A stretch of DNA of 64,000 nucleotides from Oenanthe sinensis. Taxonomy: Eukaryota > Streptophyta > Magnoliopsida > Apiales > Apiaceae. Positions 22,107 through 33,700 of this stretch are shown piece after piece. The DNA lies in contig JAPMAC010000197.1 in NCBI GenBank assembly GCA_028671895.1, positions 5,895,001-5,959,000 of the forward strand, read 5' to 3'. The position numbers and the translations under genes were made by a program. The notes beneath the pieces were generated by a model that saw only the letters and a program-made list of their open reading frames with translations, made no database searches and was not told the DNA's origin. The first letter of the stretch is position 1; the number at the start of each line of letters is the position of its first letter.

Positions 22107-23045
22107 TCTCCTACCTAAACATTGAAAACTAATGCATTTGCTGATATAATAATGCTAGAAGAGAAAGGTATATAGCTGGTGTTTAAGTACCTCCCATTCA
22201 GGAACAATACCATCACACTGAACATATAGCTTGTTTGTAAGCTTGCGCTTCAAGCCTTCGATATCTGCCAGGAATGAAGTAGTAGAATAATTTTTGAGGC
22301 TGTACAATACTTTTAGAGGACTTGGCACCTAAATAGAGCAATAAAGGTCTGGAAGGGTTATAACCTGATTCACCTGGTCGTAAACAACCACCTGGAAGCT
22401 TATATGTTGAGTTCCGACTGGGTTTTCGCATTAGGAGCCATTGATGTATGTATGCTCTGTGTCTAAATGTATCACTAGCGGCTTGTGCAAATCATCATCT
22501 ATGTACCTACTATAAAATAGAACCCTAATTTCTTATTTTATAACTTTACCCAACAAAACCTCAAATTAGAGCACAAAAATCAAGAAACGGAAATAAAAAC
22601 CCAAGTCAAACACAAACAAATCAAGAAAAAATAAATGATCCAACTTAAAAAAATAAGAAATAAAGCACAATCATACCTTGATCAATAGCCCTTGACTATA
22701 TATATAGCAACTGAACAAACAATATACAAAAGAAGCCAGATCGATTCACCAAATGATTGCTTGACCCGACCCACCAAGTTCAACACATATACATACACAC
22801 ACTTTATATATATATATAGACCATCGATCTTCACTTCCAATCTATTTGTGTGTGTGTGTTTGAGAGAGAGATAAGGGGATAGAGAGGGAGAGTGAGACGG
22901 AGACAGAGGGATAGAGAGAGAGAGAGTTTGATAAGTTAGTATATTTCAATTGGGGCGGCTGAGAAGAAGTGATGAGGAAGGAGGGAAGTGAAATTTTGTT
23001 TAAGGGGGGAGTGAAATTCAACCTAAAGGGGAAGAACAATCGGAT
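22107..23045 (-). other. Probable captured 5' region of the kinase gene
   Basis: Upstream (minus strand) of the CRLK-like exon lies a segment with short frames and, at 22,845-23,040, a long CT-rich tract ('ctctctctctatccctctg' style) typical of plant 5' leaders. A TATA-like run is at 22,806-22,819. This suggests that the promoter and leader of the host gene were captured as well. No intact N-terminal coding exon is recognised here. Confidence 0.4.
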
Positions 23046-23814
23046 AAAAAGTGAAAGGGGAAGAAATTTTATGAGGTTTATATTAAAAAATTGTACAAGA
23101 TTAATTTTATAAAAATATTAATATATGTTTTGGGGGTATTATAAGCACTGATTTGTTTATGGTTTACACCGTGCTACTATATTAGTGCTATATTAATTTA
23201 TACAAGTATATAAATATTGAAAACTTAAAATTATTTTTATATTTTATATTCAATAGTTCAATTAGTAACGGTTAAATTGAGATATTTTAATATTTGGTAC
23301 AATTACATTAATTATATTATATATAAAATAATTATATTATTTGAAAATAATTATATTATTTGAAAATAATTAATTATTTTTATTTGTTAATGGGGAACAA
23401 GTCTTGTTTTAGGGATTAATAGTTTACCAGATTTGTTAAGGGGAAAAATATATTTGCTCATTTTTCATTTGAGGGGGAAAAAATACCGTCATACATATTC
23501 ATCTAGAATAACGTGAAGGTGATTTTTTTTTATATTTATTATATTTAAACCAAAAAAATACAACATCATTTCAATATAATATTATACAAAAAATCTCAAG
23601 TCTAAGGGATGAATTAATACAATATTATATATAAATAAATATTTATTATTTATATATTAAATTTATTACAATATAATTAATACAATATTATATATTTATA
23701 TAGAATATATATGTAATATATTTATATAGAATATCTGTAATATATTTTAAAATTTAAAATATGAAATAAAACTAGTTTATATTATATAATATTTAAAATA
23801 TGAATATAGAATAC

Positions 23815-24400
23815 ATAATGTATTTTTCTTAAATATTTTTTTGACGATCCAACAATACGGATGTTAAGATCTATTGATTTATATGATGTGCACAAAAAAA
23901 TCAGAAAATTCCAAATTAATCTTGTATTCTTTTATAATATAAACATCTCAAAAGTATTAACTTTAACACGGCTCATCCCGATTGCACATAATGTATTTTT
24001 TTAAAATATTTTTTTGACGATCCAACCGTACGGATGTTAAGATCTATTGATTTGAGTGATGTGCACAAAAAATCAGAAAATTCCAAATTAATATTATATT
24101 CTTTTATAATATAAATCTCTCAAAAGTACTAACTTTAACACGACTCATCCCGATTGCACATAATGTATTTTTTTAAAATATTTTTTTGACGATCCAACCG
24201 TACGGATGTTAAGATCTATTGATTTGAGTGATGTGCACAAAAAATCAGAAAATTCCAAATTAATCTTGTATTCTTTTATAATATAAATCTCTCAAAAGTA
24301 CTAACTTTAACACGACTCATACCGATTGCACATAATGTATTTTTTAAGATATTTGTTTCGATGATCCAACCGTACGGATGTTAAGATTTTTTGGTTTTAG
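23815..24400. repeat. Tandem array, ~172-bp period, about 3.5-4 copies
   Basis: The phrase 'gacgatccaac' starts at about 23,843, 24,016 and 24,188, with a changed fourth copy near 24,361. Each is followed by 'ggatgttaagat' and 'caaattaat'. The copies are close to identical except the first and last. The array is inside the CACTA element. No coding. Confidence 0.85.
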
Positions 24401-24570
24401 TTATGTATAAAAAAAACTAAAATTTTTAAAATTTATTTTATGTGTTTTTTTAACTAAACTAATAAAATGTGTTTAAATAAATTTTCGTCTTATTATGAAA
24501 AGGTAATTTTTGTCATCTTCTGTGAAACAGACAACGGTTCTCTTAGAAATTGTGTTGTGTGAGTTCAACG

Positions 24571-25085
24571 AAGACAACGGTTTCATTTACAAACCGTTGT
24601 GTAAATATATATATATATTCTTAATCTAACGGCTAATATCTAATCTTATTTCAATCGAGGGCTCTTATTTTGCCACCTCAGCAATCCACGTGAAAGTTTT
24701 TCCACCAATCACGTGCGGTCATAGAAGACAATGGTTTATTTGTAAAACACTTGTATAAATAAGTTTATGACAATGGTTTAAATTTAAAAAAGCTTGTATG
24801 GAAGTGCTGAAGACAACAGTTTCATTTACAAACCGTTGTGTAAATATATATATATTTTCTTAATCTAACGGCTAATATATAATCTTATTTCAATCGAGGG
24901 CTCTTATTTTGCCACATCAGCAATCCACGTGAAATTTTTTCCACCAATCACGTGCGGTCACAGAAGACAATGGTTTATTTGTAAAACACTTGTATAAATA
25001 AGTTTATGACAATGGTTTAAATTAAAAAAAGCTTGTATGGAAGTGCTGAAGACAACAGTTTCATTTACAAACCGTTGTGTAAACA
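24571..25085. repeat. Tandem array, 239-bp period, two copies plus a partial
   Basis: The phrase 'tttacaaaccgttgtgtaa' recurs at a spacing of 239 bases (ends near 24,603, 24,842, 25,081). Each full copy contains the 'aaccgttgt' subterminal motif and a 'caatcacgtgcggtca' stretch. This has amplified the right subterminal region of the CACTA element. Confidence 0.85.
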
Positions 25086-25422
25086 CTTATCTGGTCTGAT
25101 CAAAGATACACCACCGAGACAACAGTTTACAATAAGTTCAATAATAGTTATCGTAGTCATAGACACACAATAGTTTTTCAAAAAAATAACAACGAATTAT
25201 AACCCTTGTATGAAAGATATGAGACAATGATCAAATTAATAACACTTGTCTGGTATGATCAAAGGTACACCAGAGAGACAACAGTTTACAATAAGTTCAA
25301 TAACAGTTATCGTAGTCATAGTCAGACAACAGTTTTTCAAAAAACAAACATACACCGTTGTTTAATTTTTTGGGACAACGGTTATTTTTTTAACCGTTGT
25401 GTAATAAGTGTTGTATGATCGT

Positions 25423-25437
25423 GTTTTTCTTGTAGTG
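25423..25437 (-). repeat. Right terminal inverted repeat of the CACTA element
   Basis: The minus strand reads CACTACAAGAAAAAC. The partner at 19,409-19,423 reads TTTTACAAGAAAAAC. Confidence 0.85.
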
Positions 25438-26042
25438 AATTATACACTCAGATACACCGAAGGATCACACTTAATGTCACTAACATAGAGTTTAGTATTG
25501 ATGAGTTAAAAAAAGAACTAATAGCATTATATGTCATAGATAATAGAAGAAAAATGACCCAAGAAATGGATGGTGAGAGGTACCTTGGCATCAAAGATTA
25601 ATATTATGGAATAACTATGTTCATAACCTTGAGTATGAAATAATTCTTGATTCTTAAATGATATTTAATTTTCCTCGTCTTCGTGTTGTTCATCTACCTC
25701 TCTATCAACTATTTCAACAAATTCACCATCATCATTTTCAAAAAATGTAGGTGTGGTTGGCCAAATTGCTTGGCTCGGTGGTTTAACTATAACTTTAGGG
25801 TTTTCTGGCTCACTTTCTGTATACCTATATATATATGATGTGTTATGTAGGGCACCACAAAATATGTGGACTAGGCCTCAAGTCCAATTACCCTAAGTCT
25901 GTATCATATTTTTATTAGTAAAATTATATATTTTAAATATCTTTCAAGACTAATATGGGAAAAAATAAGGTAGATGTTTATTATTTTTTTAAGTTTTCTT
26001 TTCAATTTTGAAAACATGTTTAATTATAAATAATTGAATAAA

Positions 26043-26074
<32 letters not shown>

Positions 26075-26250
26075 GATGTCAATGGTAGTAAATTAAGACC
26101 ATTTTTAACTTCTAAAGTAAAAAAGATAGGTTTACTTTTACGGAGTTTTAAATAAAATTTAACATTATATTATGAAATATATATACTATTTTAAATTTTC
26201 AAATTTAGAGTTTTGTATCACATCATTAATATATAAAATCTTGAAGTCTC
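25438..26250 (-). repeat. Right arm of family U, resuming after the CACTA insertion
   Basis: This continues the spacer from 19,408, then the reversed module 1 at about 25,575-25,800 and a plain TA run at 26,043-26,076 with no MITE. The terminal phrase near 26,210 is 'gttttgtatcacatcatta'. It is nearly the same as 39,715-40,400. Confidence 0.65.
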
Positions 26251-28073
26251 AATGTCATAAGTATAGAGGGGAGTAGTAAGCCAAAACCCTTGAGTACTTT
26301 AAGAATTCTCTACAAAAACATGAACTAAACCCTAAAATATATCTAAAATTATAACAACCTAAATAAACCGGTACTCCCATAACACTTCTCTGTTTCAAAA
26401 AATTCTACAAAACATAAATTACATCTTAAAAAACTATAATTAAAATAAAATAAATAAATATAAAATCTACCCTCGAAAATTCTTGGGGATTAAGGAAAAC
26501 TACAAAACATAAATTAAAGCTAACAAAATCTAAAACTAAAATATGCCAATAGAAATTATACAAAATGCAAAATTTTGAATAAAAAATATACAAAACTATA
26601 TCATAAAAACATAAATAAATATCACTTGAGAATCAACAATCATTTTATACTCAAGGTTATGGAAATTGTTATTCCCTAACAGTAATCTTTAATACCAAGG
26701 TACCTCTCACCATCCATTTCTTAAGGTCTTTTTTTTCCTTCTATTATCTATTTCATATCATGCTATTTATTCTTTTTTTAACTCATCAGTACTAAATTCT
26801 ATGTTAGTGGCATTAAGTATAATCCTTTGTAGTATCAAAGTGTATAAGTTACGCATACAATATTTATATTATCATTAAAATCATCACTATTTTTATAAAT
26901 ATTAATCTTTTAAATTATTATATTTTTGTAGCATTATATGTGATCATTAATATATACATTAGTTTGGGTTATATGTAATAATTTGAAAATAAAATTAACA
27001 AATAAGACTTAACTGTTAAATTGAAGATTTTTAATTGTCTTATTTTCACATTTCTGACTCCCAGCTTGCTCCAACTGTGACAATATTCTGGTGGTCCCCC
27101 AATCATCTCGTGTGAAGGGAAGTATTGAGGCTATTATTCCTTTGTCTCACGTAGTTCCTCCTAATTATCCATTTCCAGGTGATTTTTTTACATGTGGTGG
27201 AAGCACCGAGTCTTCCATTTTAATTAAATATTGATTCATGAAACTAGCTAGCTTCATAAAACATTTTGATTGGGGAAAAATTAGTGACTAAATTATAAAA
27301 GATTGATTTATTCTAAAAATTATAAGCTCACTTGATCCAACTTCTATTTCACTCAATTCATCAGAAAATCTTCTTTTTTTGTTCAAGTTATCTTCAATTT
27401 TAAACTATTGTAGTGTCAGGATGTTTGATATTTGAAGTAGTCTACTAGTTTTTAATAATGCAATTTTTAATGGGAGAAGTAAACACATTATTCGGGATTT
27501 CACTCTCTGAAAAATCTTGTTAATGATGGAACAATCATGTTTAAAAAAAAATTAAACTTAAACATAAATTATATAATATATTTTTTAATTTCTAAATTAA
27601 AAGTGTGGAAATATGGTAGAATAATAACCTTTGAACTTGTAGTTGATCAATTTCTCTTAATTTTTGTTAATGTGTCTACCTAAATTTTAAGAAAATCAAT
27701 TATCTGACCATGAATATGTTGAATATCATTTGGGCAACAAACTAATAAAGTACTCTGAAAATCACCAAATTGCAATTAAGTCATAATATTTTGATAACTA
27801 TTGAGCATTGTTTTAATAATTTTATTTCACTTCTTCAACCAAATAACTATCAGAACAAAATTTTATTAAACTAATTATATATACCATGTAATGTTTCCTA
27901 TTAATTAAATATACACGTGATACAAAATTTTAAATTTGAAAATTGAAAATTTAAAATATCATATATATTTAAGAATTTATTGTTAAATTTTATTTATAAC
28001 TCCGTAAAAGTAAACCTATTTTATTTACATTTTTAGAAGATAAAAAGGGTCTTAATTATTACCATTGACAACA

Positions 28074-28162
<89 letters not shown>

Positions 28163-28325
28163 GTCATTATTCTAGAGATAACAATCTTATATAGAGTTAT
28201 CTAGAGAATTCTTCAATTCTAATATAGAATCTTATAAATAATTTTAAAATTTGATTCTACACAAAAATATTAATCATATATAATCTTCACAAAAAAAATT
28301 TATTCATTAAAAAGTAAGCCAAAAA
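26250..28325 (+). repeat. Family U block, copy 2, left part with internal deletion
   Basis: 26,250-26,640 is A-rich non-coding DNA shared with 40,410-40,810. A truncated module 1, spacer, and a decayed second module at 27,055-27,245 follow, then the segment shared with 975-1,455. A long TA run (28,077-28,145) and only the first 160 bp of the MITE come after. At 28,325 the sequence jumps into the spacer after module 1, so module 1 and most of the MITE are deleted here. No gene. Confidence 0.6.
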
Positions 28326-28446
28326 TATATCTGATAATAAAAATATATGTTAGTTTGGATTATGTATATTTATTTGAAATTAAAATTAACAAATAAGACT
28401 TAACTACTAAATTGAAGATTTTTTATTTGTCTTATAATCATATTTT

Positions 28447-28677
28447 TTGTATTACATTGTAGTGTGGTGGAAGACCCCAACTTGCTCCAACTGTGGCAAT
28501 ATTATGTTGAGCAACATTATAATTCAGGTCCCGCAATCATTTGGTGTGACAAGAAGTATTGAGGCTACTATTCCTTTGTCTCACGTAGTTCCTTCTAATA
28601 ATCCAATTCGAGCAGATTTGTTTGCATGTGGTGGAAACACCGAGGCCTCCATTTTAAATGTTGATTCAGGACACTAG
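28447..28677 (+). pseudogene. Family U second module, best open copy
   Basis: A 76-codon open frame with CSNCGNIM (CxxC), VPQSFGV, IPLSHVVP and LFACGG. It is uninterrupted here, but it is one of at least seven copies and has no recognisable continuation. It might be a zinc-binding fragment because of the Cys pair; that is only a guess. Neighbouring third-module sequence follows at 28,680-29,150. Confidence 0.45.
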
Positions 28678-28679
28678 CT

Positions 28680-29445
28680 AGCTTGATAAAATATTTTGAT
28701 TGGGGATGAAATCAGTGACTAAATTATAAAAGATTGATTTATTCTAAAAATTACAAACACACATTATTCAACTTCTATTGCATTCCATTTATTAGAAAAT
28801 CATCTTTTTTTTGTCAAGTTACCTTCAATTTAGACTATTGTAGTGTGATGATTTTTGCCAATATTTGGATTTGCATTTGCCTTTGCATTGTTAGAATTCA
28901 AAATCTTATAGAAATAGTACTAGTAATGGGCAGGTCCGCTCATTGCCGCAGGTGCGGTTGTTCTGATGGCACCTTCGTTCACTAATGCTGAGTTTGAATG
29001 TTTAACATGTGAGGATATCAGGCTGAGGTGCATGAAGATGCTGGTTGTGGTAGTTAAGTGCTAGAAGTTTAGGATTCGCAGAATGTGACAACAAGTATTA
29101 ATTCTTGTCTTCCTTTGACACTCGTAGTTCCTCCTAACTATCCATTGCCAGCTGCTGGGTTTGCATGAGGTGGAAGCACTGCAGCCTTCATTCCAATCAA
29201 AATGCATTATTAAGCTAGCTAGGTTCCTAAATCAACATTTAAAATGGAGGCCGCCATGCTTCCACCACATGCTTCCACCCCATGCAAAACCAGCAGCTGG
29301 CAATGGATAGTTATTAGGAGCTACGAGTTAAAAAGGAAAACTAGAATTAACACTTCCTGTCACATTTAGTGAGTCCTGAACTTGTTGCACTTGACTAGCA
29401 CAACCAGTATCTTCCGGTGCCTCTTTCTGATGATCCTCATATGTG
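28680..29445. repeat. Third-module inverted repeat, copy 2
   Basis: The plus-strand third module (28,680-29,160) faces its inverted copy. The turn lies at about 29,165-29,280, where 'ggtggaagcactgcagcc' pairs with a reversed near-copy. The reversed arm is interrupted at about 29,446 by an LTR-like segment. No intact gene. Confidence 0.6.
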
Positions 29446-30015
29446 GTAGAGAATGTGCACTATAATGTATTTTCTTTTCTATTCATTTACTGCAAACTGT
29501 TCTTTCGGACTGCTAGTGTTGTTAACACATGAGATTTGGTATGATTCAGTATTGGTAGAAGTGAAGAATGCACCTAAACATTTCAAGGATTAATTACATT
29601 TATGTTACCCAGAATAATCTATTACAGAAGGGGGGTTGAATGTAATAGTACCAACTAATCGATGATGAACACAAGCATGTAGAATGGAATGCTGTTTTGT
29701 ATTAATAATGAACTTGAATACAAAACTCTCTCAAGAAATATTGTTCTTAAAGAGCTGCTAAGTTACAATAATAATGCTTTAAAAACGTATATTGATTATA
29801 ACCTATCTCTGTGTTTATATAGACACAGCTACAAATACAATTACAAATCAGATTGGAAATAGAATAGCTTTAATAAGGTAATTTAGACTTGCACTCGAAT
29901 TCCTTCTTACTATCCAAATCAGACTCTCATTTGTCTGTTTCCTTTTCAGTTAAACTCTGAAGCTAGACTCTGTCGGTTTGTCATTCTCTGATTTGAGAAT
30001 TCTCTGTTAGAGTAT
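29446..30015 (-). mobile_element. LTR-like insertion, reverse orientation
   Basis: The other copies of the repeat run on without this segment. On the minus strand it has a CTATATAAACAC box near 29,813-29,824 and a 'cattcaaccccccttctgt' phrase near 29,615-29,635, the pair of signals seen near the promoter and right end of plant copia LTRs. The ends and target duplication could not be fixed, so this may be a partial LTR. Confidence 0.45.
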
Positions 30016-30320
30016 CTTCCTCTGTAGTTTCTCTTAACTATCTTCCTATGTCTCAACCTGATGATCCTCATATGTTAAACATTCAAACTCGGAATTAGTA
30101 AACGAAATTGCCGTCAGAACAACCGTATGTACAGCAATGAGCGGATCTCCCATATTACTAATACTATTTCTAGAATATTTTGAATTCCAATAATGTAAAA
30201 GTAGATGCAAAGCCAAATGTTAGCCAACATCCTCATAATACAATAGTCTAAATTGAAGATAATATGACGAAAAAAGAAGATTTTGGGATAAATGGGAAGA
30301 AATAGAAGTTGAATCATGTA
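30016..30320 (-). repeat. Reversed third module, resumed
   Basis: This matches 18,705-19,020, 49,245-49,520 and 53,440-53,700. After 30,320 the sequence leaves family U and enters a different shared block (Y), also present at 49,520-50,069 and 53,700-55,019. Confidence 0.6.
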
Positions 30321-31112
30321 GGTTTATATAGTTCTTATCCTTATCTTATCCTTAGTAATCATATAGTATGTATAAGTTAATTAAAATATAAATAAATGGT
30401 GTATAACTTTAGAGCTACATAATATCAAAAGCTTATGACATTTTTTATATTTTGTGTTAGTAGTTTGATATAACTAGTAATTTCCAGGCTATACAAAATT
30501 TTAATAGTAACATAAAAGTTTAAAGTATAAAAAAAAGATATTAAATGTCTATTTGAATAGATTTGGCTAGGTACTTTTTAACTTAAAACTGGAAAGCAAG
30601 TTTTATTCTAATTATTCATTTTTTTTAAAACATACAATACCAAATATAAAATATTTTCTATATATATAATTTATTTTATATGATATATAACAATATTTAA
30701 TATTACATTAAACATTTTATGGAATTATTAAGTAATAAATGAAACCAAAAAGAAAATTTTGACTATGCTAAATGTAATATACCTAGATAAACATTGTAAA
30801 AGATAATTAAACAAACTCAAAAGACAACTTAATTACACTTACTAAAACGAAGCATTCTAACAAAATATATTAACACAAATAAATCTAACTAAAATGAAAA
30901 ATTTGATGACTATACTAAATGTAATACCTAGAGAAACATGGTAAAAGACAATTAAATAAACTTCAAAGACAACTTAATTAGACTAACTAAAAAGAAACAT
31001 ACTAACACAAATAAATAAACTAAAAAGAAAATTTTGACTATGCTTAATGTAATATACCTAGATAAACATTGTAAAACAGAATTAACAAAGTCAAAAGACG
31101 ACATAATTAGAC
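30321..31112. repeat. Block Y, non-coding part
   Basis: AT-rich DNA repeated at 49,520-50,010 and 53,700-54,490. A degenerate internal repeat of about 120 bp built on 'gactatgcta', 'atacctagataaacattgtaaaa' style phrases occurs three times between 30,750 and 31,110. No coding region. Confidence 0.6.
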
Positions 31113-31484
31113 TTACTGTTCATTAGAAATTTTGATGTGGATGCGTTTTGGTCTGCTTGGAATCTTATCTCTGAACTTTTCGGATGAATGTGTGTGAAGT
31201 CTCCTCACATGCCTTTTCTCACCACCCTTCATGTTATGTTGATCTATATCGTTATGCAACTCGGTAGACTCATCAATCAATCCCAAACTACTTTCCACCA
31301 GTTGCTTTCCCCTTCCCTTTCCCTTTGTGGCTTTACCCTTCAGCGTCTCTTTCTCCTTCCCCTTGTTTTTATGGCTCTTCGTACTCTCATTTGCCTCACC
31401 CTTCCCCTTACTCTTTTCCACCGTCTTCTTACCCTTACGCTTGTCGGTTTCCTTGCCCTTCCCTTTCTTAGCCATCATGGCCAT
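31113..31484 (-). CDS. Lysine-rich low-complexity protein, hypothetical
   Basis: This is a 123-codon frame opening with MAMMAKKGKGKETDKRKGKK and continuing in Lys/Gly/Glu-rich repeats to about residue 70. A more ordinary tail with SSLGLIDESTELHNDIDQHN and RRLHTHSSEKFRD follows. The composition suggests a basic, nucleic-acid-binding or nucleolar-type protein, but no family is recognised. A decayed copy is at 54,495-54,806 and a scrap at 50,010-50,065, so this is part of the repeated block Y. The ORF at 32,205-32,417 upstream on the same strand could be its first exon, but I could not find an acceptor that keeps the frame. Whether it is expressed is unknown. Confidence 0.4.
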   Translation of the reverse strand: MAMMAKKGKGKETDKRKGKKTVEKSKGKGEANESTKSHKNKGKEKETLKGKATKGKGRGKQLVESSLGLIDESTELHNDIDQHNMKGGEKRHVRRLHTHSSEKFRDKIPSRPKRIHIKISNEQ

Positions 31485-31763
31485 AACAATGATCCAGAGT
31501 ATAATGATTTACCAAATGATGCCCTAAAAATATAAGCTCATAATTATAAGCACATTGACATTCTACTAAAAAAACTGTAACCATCAAAAAAATTTAACAC
31601 ATAATTATAAGGATATTGACAAATGTACCATCTACCCTCATGAAAATGCATTTTTATTAAACAATCAACTTCAATTTAAACTTCAAATCTAAACACTAAA
31701 CCATTAACACAACCAAAATCACGAATATTAAACTATTTTAACACTAAACCATTCAAGAATCTT

Positions 31764-31768
31764 AATAT
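31764..31768. other. Empty target site of the 8.7-kb copia element
   Basis: Here AATAT is present once, in 'gaatcttaatattacaag'. In the paralogous block the same context is split by the element at 55,025-63,757 with AATAT on each side. Confidence 0.85.
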
Positions 31769-31934
31769 TACAAGTACAAAAAACACAAACAAAATCAAGA
31801 ATGTTTTCAAGTGTATATAGCAAATAAAGTGCACTATCATTTAATTGTTTATGCTAGAATAAAACATGAACAAATAAAGAAATAAAATAAAGCAAGAACT
31901 CATAACTGACTAACAGTTGCGTGCATGGAAATAT

Positions 31935-32060
31935 ATGAAAATATAGCAAACCCATTTCAAATCCATTAACCCATTGCAAACTCATTGTTAATCCAATAAC
32001 CCATTGCAAACCATTGCAAACTCATTGTTAATCCAATAACCCAATGCAAACCCATTGCAT
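31935..32060. repeat. Short imperfect tandem repeats around 'cccattgcaaac'
   Basis: Units built from 'ccattgcaaactcattgtt' and 'aatccaataaccca' repeat about three times. The same repeats end the window at 63,940-64,000. No coding. Confidence 0.65.
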
Positions 32061-32204
32061 CAAAACAAATATGATTAAACCCCTAAAACCCTATGTACAT
32101 ACTAAAATCAAAACCATATATAGTTTTTTTTAGAACCATTACAACCAAGAATATGATTAAAACCAAGAGTGATTAAAACCCTAAATATGAATATATAAGC
32201 TTCA

Positions 32205-32417
32205 TTAAATCCCTAAACCAAGAATACATGAGCATATAAAGTTCATTAAATCAACAAACAAAGAATCAAGTGTATATATATAGAGTATATAGAGCAATGC
32301 AAGTGAATCGAGAATTGAAAAATTACCATATTTGATGAAGAACGATAATGACAGAGTTTCTTGCTTGGATTCAGTGCTTGAACTTCGTTTAGCTTGGAAT
32401 CCATTGATTTTTGCCAT
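32205..32417 (-). CDS. Short ORF with plant-like promoter, probable first exon
   Basis: The ATG at 32,417 opens MAKINGFQAKRSSSTES and about 30 codons of Ser-rich sequence. A GTAATT donor at 32,326 then suggests the exon ends at 32,327; past it the frame becomes hydrophobic and looks like intron readthrough. Upstream on the minus strand is a TATATATA box at 32,499-32,506, 82 bases before the ATG, and a pyrimidine-rich leader. It could be the first exon of the lysine-rich gene downstream. No family is recognised. Confidence 0.35.
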   Translation of the reverse strand: MAKINGFQAKRSSSTESKQETLSLSFFIKYGNFSILDSLALLYILYIYTLDSLFVDLMNFICSCILGLGI

Positions 32418-32498
32418 TGTTTCGTTTAATCTTAGAGAGAAAAAAGTATTTTGTGTGTTATGAGAAGATAAAAAAGTGAATAAGAACCGTCTATTTTC

Positions 32499-32506
32499 TA
32501 TATATA
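32499..32506 (-). promoter_or_regulatory. TATA box upstream of the short ORF
   Basis: TATATATA on the minus strand, with 'cttctcataacacac' and a CT-rich leader between it and the ATG at 32,417. The spacing fits a plant core promoter. Confidence 0.4.
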
Positions 32507-33700
32507 CACAGCACCTAAAACCAATCGACAGTTGGTTGGTTTTACCCTTGAACTTTTAGCACATGCATAAAACCACGTCGTTCGGTATTAAGGCGGGATT
32601 TTTAATTCTTCATGAAATCTTCTAATTTTCTGCCAAAATATAAAACTTACCGTCATTATATGAAATCGGTCATTTTACTCGGTATTTAAAACAAATAGAT
32701 TAGTTTTATTTTAGTACAATGCATTTTAGTACAAAAAACACAATTTTGTTTTACGAAATTAAATGTTTTCCAAAATATATCTTTTATTTGAATGATCTAA
32801 ACATTCGTAAGGTTGAATCGTTAAAAATATTAAATTTTGTTTGAATTTAAATAGAATATTCTTATAAACCTAACATAAAAATATAAATGTAAAACTTTAG
32901 TTTATGTTTCTAAACAAATTTATCATACAAATTGTAATATATATATATCTTTATGATTTTAATATATTTTTAATATATTATATAGTATATTATATAAATT
33001 AATTTGAAAATATAGTTAATTTTTATATTTTATTTAATTTATTAATAAAATTTAAATTAAATATAAAATCTTTTTAATAGTTCAACATTAAATATTTACT
33101 ATCCGATGTAAAAATGCTCTTATAAAAATATTTTATAACCAAGGGACCCAAGTCAATTATATTTCAATTTTATTTTAAATATTTACTAGTTAATATACAA
33201 TTTAAATAATTCATAAATAATATTTATTAATTAAATAAAGAAGTCGATCGATTATAAAAACTATCGGTCAGTTATAAGCTGTGAAGTGGGCCTATTATAA
33301 GAGCATATCGGTCGGCTTTATAGCAAATCACTTGTCAAATTTTATGGAAATGTCATAATCGACCGAGTAAAAGAGACCCACATGTCAAGCAATCGGTCAG
33401 TTTTAGGCATGATGGTGGTTACTTTTAAACTAGTCGGTTTTGTCCTCATTCGTTTGGTTTTTACTGGGTTTTTGGCCAAAAAAATTAGCTTCATTGCAGT
33501 CTAGTCAAGTCCGCTAACCTTTTATTAAAAACCGTTTTTGCCTTAGAATTATTTATTATTATTATTATTATTTATGTTTAAGAAAAAAATGATGCAAAAT
33601 GAAGCAAATTTTTTTTATATATACAAATATTATAGGCAAATCCCCAAAGGGGTTACATCTTCAAAATATCAACATCAACATAAACATTAAACATAAACAA

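Larger units (their letters stand above)
19409..25437. mobile_element. CACTA (En/Spm) type transposon, non-autonomous, with captured gene pieces
   Basis: The right end reads, on the minus strand, CACTACAAGAAAAAC, the standard CACTA terminus. The left end reads TTTTACAAGAAAAAC at 19,409, the same terminus with its first three bases changed. Both end regions carry many copies of 'acaacggtt' and 'aaccgttgt' in both orientations, the subterminal repeats expected of this class. Uninterrupted copies of the host repeat (near 3,540 and 44,680) run straight through the insertion point. No transposase (TNP2/TNPA-like) frame is visible in the 6 kb, so it needs help in trans. The interior holds kinase gene fragments and two tandem arrays. 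The left 3-bp target duplication is unclear because of end decay. Confidence 0.85.

Noticed and set aside
23815..25085. CRISPR-like array
   Set aside because: Repeats of 172 and 239 bp are contiguous with no unique spacers, in plant DNA. They are tandem minisatellites.
31188..31535. Plus-strand frame of 115 codons rich in Leu, Phe and Ser
   Set aside because: It is the reverse reading of the lysine-rich ORF. Low complexity explains its openness.
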